A stretch of 64,000 nucleotides of DNA from CAVQCJ01 sp963711005 (GTDB taxonomy: Bacteria; Actinomycetota; Actinomycetes; Prado026): NCBI GenBank assembly GCA_963711005.1, contig CAVQCJ010000002.1, forward strand, positions 62,001 to 126,000, given 5' to 3'. Both the position numbers and the translations under genes were made by a program. Shown here one piece after another: positions 61,372 through 64,000 of this stretch (its first letter is position 1; the number at the start of each line of letters is the position of its first letter). A model generated the notes under the pieces. It worked only from the letters and a program-made list of their open reading frames with translations, was not told the DNA's origin and did no database searches.

Positions 61372-61833
61372 TCATCCGGCCCGGCGCTCGCGCCAGGCGG
61401 CGAGCAGCTCGCCTTGCAGGCCGAACATCTCCCGCTCCTCGGCCGGCTCGGCGTGGTCGTAGCCCAGCAGGTGCAGGATCCCGTGCGTGGCGAGAAGGTC
61501 CAGCTCGTCCTGGGTGGAGTGGCCCGCGGCCACGGCCTGCCGCTCGGCCACCGCCGGGCACAGCACGACATCGCCGAGGATGCCCGGTTCGGGAGCCTCG
61601 TCGCGGTCCCGCGGCGGGCGCAGCTCGTCCATCGGGAAGGACAGCACGTCGGTCGGCCCGGGCTCGTCCATCCAGCGCTCGTGCAGAGCGGTCATCGTGC
61701 CCTCGTCGACGACCTTCACCGAAAGCTCCGCCTGCGGGTGGATCCGCAACCGGTCGAGCACGAACCGGGACAGGGCGACGAGCCGCTCGGCGTCCACCGC
61801 GGCGCCGCTCTCGTCGAGCACGTCGACGCTCAG
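61372..61833 (-). CDS. ybeY: endoribonuclease YbeY
   Basis: This is a metalloprotein of about 153 residues involved in rRNA maturation. The zinc motif HGILHLLGYDH (HxxxHxxxxxH) is near residue 120, and TDVLSFPMDE lies before it. The family N terminus (SVDVLDESG) would need a CTG start at 61833, overlapping the phoH stop as CTGA. The first standard start is GTG at 61821. It is coupled to phoH and corC. Confidence 0.88.
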   Translation of the reverse strand: MSVDVLDESGAAVDAERLVALSRFVLDRLRIHPQAELSVKVVDEGTMTALHERWMDEPGPTDVLSFPMDELRPPRDRDEAPEPGILGDVVLCPAVAERQAVAAGHSTQDELDLLATHGILHLLGYDHAEPAEEREMFGLQGELLAAWRERRAG

Positions 61834-63968
61834 CGTCGTTCACCCGGTCTGCGCCCGCCCTTGCGCGGCGTGGCCGCGGCGGCCTGGCTGGCGGCGCGCT
61901 CGCTGTCGTGCCGCCCGTACGCGTCGACGATGTCGCTGACCAACCGGTGCCGCACGACGTCCTTGCTGGTCAGGCGCAGGAACGCGACGTCGCCGATGCC
62001 GGCGAGCACTTCCTGGGCCTCGTTCAGGCCGCTTCGGGTGCCGCCGGGGAGATCGGTCTGCGTGACGTCGCCGGTGACCACCATCTTCGAGCTGAACCCG
62101 AGTCTGGTCAGGAACATCTTCATCTGCTCGGGCGTCGTGTTCTGCGCCTCGTCAAGGATGATGAACGCGTCGTTGAGCGTGTTGTGGGTGACGAGGAAGT
62201 CGTCGGTCACGTACAGCGAGTCCTGAGCTGCGACGGAGATGCACACGCAGTCGGCCTCGCCCGCGGGCTCGATGCTGTCGATCATGCGCATCGGCCGTCC
62301 TCCGCCGTGCGCTTCGTAGACCTCCCGCTTGCGAGCCAGCCGGAACGGCGCCGTCCCTTCGGGCAGCCGGATCTCGATGACGTGCGCGTCGCTGCGGTGC
62401 CACAAGGAACGTGCAGAGGTTCCCCCCGGAGTCCGCCCCGCGGCACGCCTCGTCCTCGTGTACGCCACACCGCCGAGGGAGCGCACGAGGTGGACGACAT
62501 CGTCGCGCAACCGGTCCGAGCAGGTCGTGTACTGGATCCGGCAGGCCCGGCCGAGCTGTCGCACCAGGCCGCCGCCGGAGTCGAGCAGGCCCTGGAGCAG
62601 CGCCAGCCGTACGTCGACCGAGTTGACGAGGTAGTCCATCGGCACGAACTTCGTCGTCGACCGCGCGCCTTCGAGTCCGAGGTCCCGGAGGTCCGCGGTC
62701 ACCGGGTTCGCGACCGCTAGGCCCCGGCCCCCGTGCTGGTGCTGAAAGACGTCGTCGACCCTCGACTTGCGTCGCAGAGCGATCCCGGGGAGCGCCCGCT
62801 CGAGCGCCACGGCGAGCTCAGGGTCGGCGGTCGCGTAGCTCGGTGTCGTGGAGAGGGTGCGGCAACCGTCACCGAGGAGTAGCCCGAGGGCGTACGCGTC
62901 GATCGGGACCTCGCGCGGTTCCATCTCGACGGGCCGGACCAACGGCAGCTCGAAACGGCGGTAGTGCCCACGCCGCAGGTCGCCGATCATCTGCTGCGTC
63001 CGGAGGACGCGTCCGGGCCACCCACGCCGCCGGTCGTCGCGCGTGGTGACGAACCAGAGGTGCTCCCCGCACGCGAGAGTCGAGGCGCCGTCCTGGGTGG
63101 CCACCCGGTAGATCTCCTTGCGGCCCTGCGGGTAGACGCCGAGCACCGGAGTCGGCCGGCCGTCCGAGCCGACCACCAGGTCGCCGACCCGCAGCGAACC
63201 GATCGACCGGAAACCGGCGGGGGTGAGCACCGGAGTACCGACCGGTTGGGCACGGCCCCGCATGTATGCCAGGGGGGCCACCTCGATCGTCCCGGCGGCC
63301 ATCAGCCGCGGGATCGAGTCCGGGTCGATCATGTCGTGGAGCGCGTCGTACAGCGGCCGCAGGTACGGGTCGATCTTCTCGTAGAGCGTGCCCGGCAGGA
63401 AGCCGAGCCGCTCGCCGGCCTCGACCGCGGGACGGGTCAGGATGATCCGGCTGACCTGCTTGGACTGCAGCGCCTGCACCGCCTTGGCGACCGCGAGGTA
63501 CGTCTTGCCGGTGCCGGCCGGCCCGATGCCGAAGACGACGGTGTGCTGGTCGATCGCGTCGACGTACTTCTTCTGGTTGAGGGTCTTCGGGCGGATCGTC
63601 CGGCCGCGGTTGCTGAGGATGTTGAACGTCAGGACGTCGGCCGGGGTCGCGGCGAAGCCGCTGCTGCGCAGCATCGTGACACTGCGCTCGATCGCCTCGG
63701 CCGTCAGCGGCTGACCGGTGCGCAGCACGATCACCAGCTCGTCGATCAGGCGCTCGACGAGGGCCACCTCGGCCGCATCGCCGGTCACCGTGATCTCGTT
63801 GCCCCGGACGTGGATGGCGGTGGCGCCGAAGGCCCGCTCGACCACGCGCAGGAATTCGTCCCGGGCGCCCAGCAGCCCCACCATCGGTACCGCTGCGGGC
63901 ACCACGATCTTGTGCTCGGTGGCGGCCGTCCCGGGGACGTCCGGCGTGGTCTGCGACATCGCACCCAT
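61830..63968 (-). CDS. phoH: PhoH family ATPase interrupted in frame by an intein
   Basis: The open frame encodes 712 residues. Exteins 1-239 and 597-712 together make a normal 355-residue PhoH-like ATPase/RNA helicase: Walker A VFGIGPAGTGKTYLAVAKAV at about 145-164, RPAVEAGERLGFLPG, and, after the insertion, the Walker B FIILDEAQNTTPEQMKMFLT followed by MVVTGDVTQTDLPGG. The intein separates YMRGR from TLNDAF. Active PhoH requires splicing. Starts at 63968 and 63959 are both possible. It heads the ybeY-corC-era unit. Confidence 0.95.
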   Translation of the reverse strand: MGAMSQTTPDVPGTAATEHKIVVPAAVPMVGLLGARDEFLRVVERAFGATAIHVRGNEITVTGDAAEVALVERLIDELVIVLRTGQPLTAEAIERSVTMLRSSGFAATPADVLTFNILSNRGRTIRPKTLNQKKYVDAIDQHTVVFGIGPAGTGKTYLAVAKAVQALQSKQVSRIILTRPAVEAGERLGFLPGTLYEKIDPYLRPLYDALHDMIDPDSIPRLMAAGTIEVAPLAYMRGRAQPVGTPVLTPAGFRSIGSLRVGDLVVGSDGRPTPVLGVYPQGRKEIYRVATQDGASTLACGEHLWFVTTRDDRRRGWPGRVLRTQQMIGDLRRGHYRRFELPLVRPVEMEPREVPIDAYALGLLLGDGCRTLSTTPSYATADPELAVALERALPGIALRRKSRVDDVFQHQHGGRGLAVANPVTADLRDLGLEGARSTTKFVPMDYLVNSVDVRLALLQGLLDSGGGLVRQLGRACRIQYTTCSDRLRDDVVHLVRSLGGVAYTRTRRAAGRTPGGTSARSLWHRSDAHVIEIRLPEGTAPFRLARKREVYEAHGGGRPMRMIDSIEPAGEADCVCISVAAQDSLYVTDDFLVTHNTLNDAFIILDEAQNTTPEQMKMFLTRLGFSSKMVVTGDVTQTDLPGGTRSGLNEAQEVLAGIGDVAFLRLTSKDVVRHRLVSDIVDAYGRHDSERAASQAAAATPRKGGRRPGERR
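62181..63251 (-). mobile_element. class 3-like intein with LAGLIDADG endonuclease domain in PhoH
   Basis: The intein is 357 residues long (PhoH residues 240-596). It begins AQPVGTPVLTPAGFRSIGSL, so residue 1 is Ala, not Cys or Ser. Block B has CGEHLWFVTT with Trp66. Block F has DCVCISVAAQDSLYVTDD with Cys337, and block G has FLVTHN ending in Asn357 with Thr355, followed by Thr +1. The Trp/Cys/Thr set and non-nucleophile first residue define class 3 inteins. The middle holds two LAGLIDADG-like motifs, ALGLLLGDGC and LLQGLLDSGG; the second lacks its catalytic Asp. Confidence 0.93.
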
Positions 63969-64000
63969 GCTACGGGGCGGGGTCGGCGCGGGGCGCCCCG

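Noticed and set aside
59871..62720. Long plus-strand open frame opposite corC, ybeY and phoH
   Set aside because: Arg/Pro/Gly-rich composition and no domain; the minus strand carries clear genes.

Overview
The window is a gene-dense, very GC-rich stretch of an actinomycete (Actinomycetota) chromosome. Lines of evidence are the frequent GTG starts with 4-base GTGA/ATGA overlaps, a mycothiol-linked DsbA-like protein, the three-gene decaprenyl-phosphoryl-arabinose pathway, a GAP-family membrane protein, an alpha/beta-hydrolase-cyclase fusion of the mycobacterial Rv1900c type, and the phoH-ybeY-corC-cdd-era-leuA-recO-uppS order typical of the phylum. The genus cannot be told from the sequence alone.

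Layout. 1-480: 3' end of a DsbA-family gene running into the 3' half of a tRNA, which looks like an integration site. 534-9087: lemA with a convergent M48 protease; a small haem-type membrane protein; ubiA (DPPR synthase), dprE1 and dprE2; then, convergent, two phosphodiester-glycosidase paralogues and a lipoprotein hydrolase. 9266-21622: a catabolic locus with a GntR/UTRA regulator, a dipeptide-type ABC transporter (two permeases, one fused double ATPase, one binding lipoprotein), an M17 aminopeptidase, a class III aminotransferase, a FGGY kinase and a serine hydrolase. 21691-29844: an ECF sigma factor with a membrane partner, Nudix, SHOCT, methyltransferase, sulfite-oxidase-type, GAP, sarcosine-oxidase-like, secreted beta-propeller and VOC genes. 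29977-32400: a compact redox operon (secreted Ser/Thr-rich protein, ferric-reductase-like membrane protein, NuoF-like flavoprotein, ferredoxin). 32635-37625: secreted and lipoproteins, two tandem PPOX-fold proteins, a phosphotransferase and a hydratase. 37814-54869: tRNA-Asn, dnaG, an M23 lipoprotein, an EamA exporter with a divergent LysR regulator, dgt, dusB, an FMN hydroxyacid oxidase, a HipA-like kinase with DUF3037, the cyclase fusion, glyQS, a phosphoribosyltransferase pair and an ArsR-CDF metal efflux pair. 54943-63968: housekeeping genes on the minus strand: uppS, recO, leuA (with a leucine-rich leader peptide), era, a cytidine-deaminase-like gene, corC, ybeY and phoH.

Most striking points. 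(1) PhoH is interrupted just before its Walker B motif by a 357-residue intein. It starts with Ala rather than Cys/Ser and carries a Trp/Cys/Thr triplet, so it looks like a class 3 intein. Its LAGLIDADG endonuclease has lost one catalytic Asp. (2) At least six genes (7171-8134 hydrolase, dnaG, dgt, leuA, era, probably the 48408 lipoprotein) are intact only if single-base indels are corrected. The extra bases all read as an added C on the + strand, often in short C runs, which points to a systematic sequence error. (3) DprE1 has Ala where the benzothiazinone-target Cys of the mycobacterial enzyme sits. (4) leuA has an attenuator-type leader with four consecutive Leu codons. (5) Several clear operator-like repeats are present, including a DosR-like box and a triple GGACCAT repeat.

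No CRISPR array, insertion sequence, integrase or replication origin was seen. No gene-free stretch exceeds about 240 bases.
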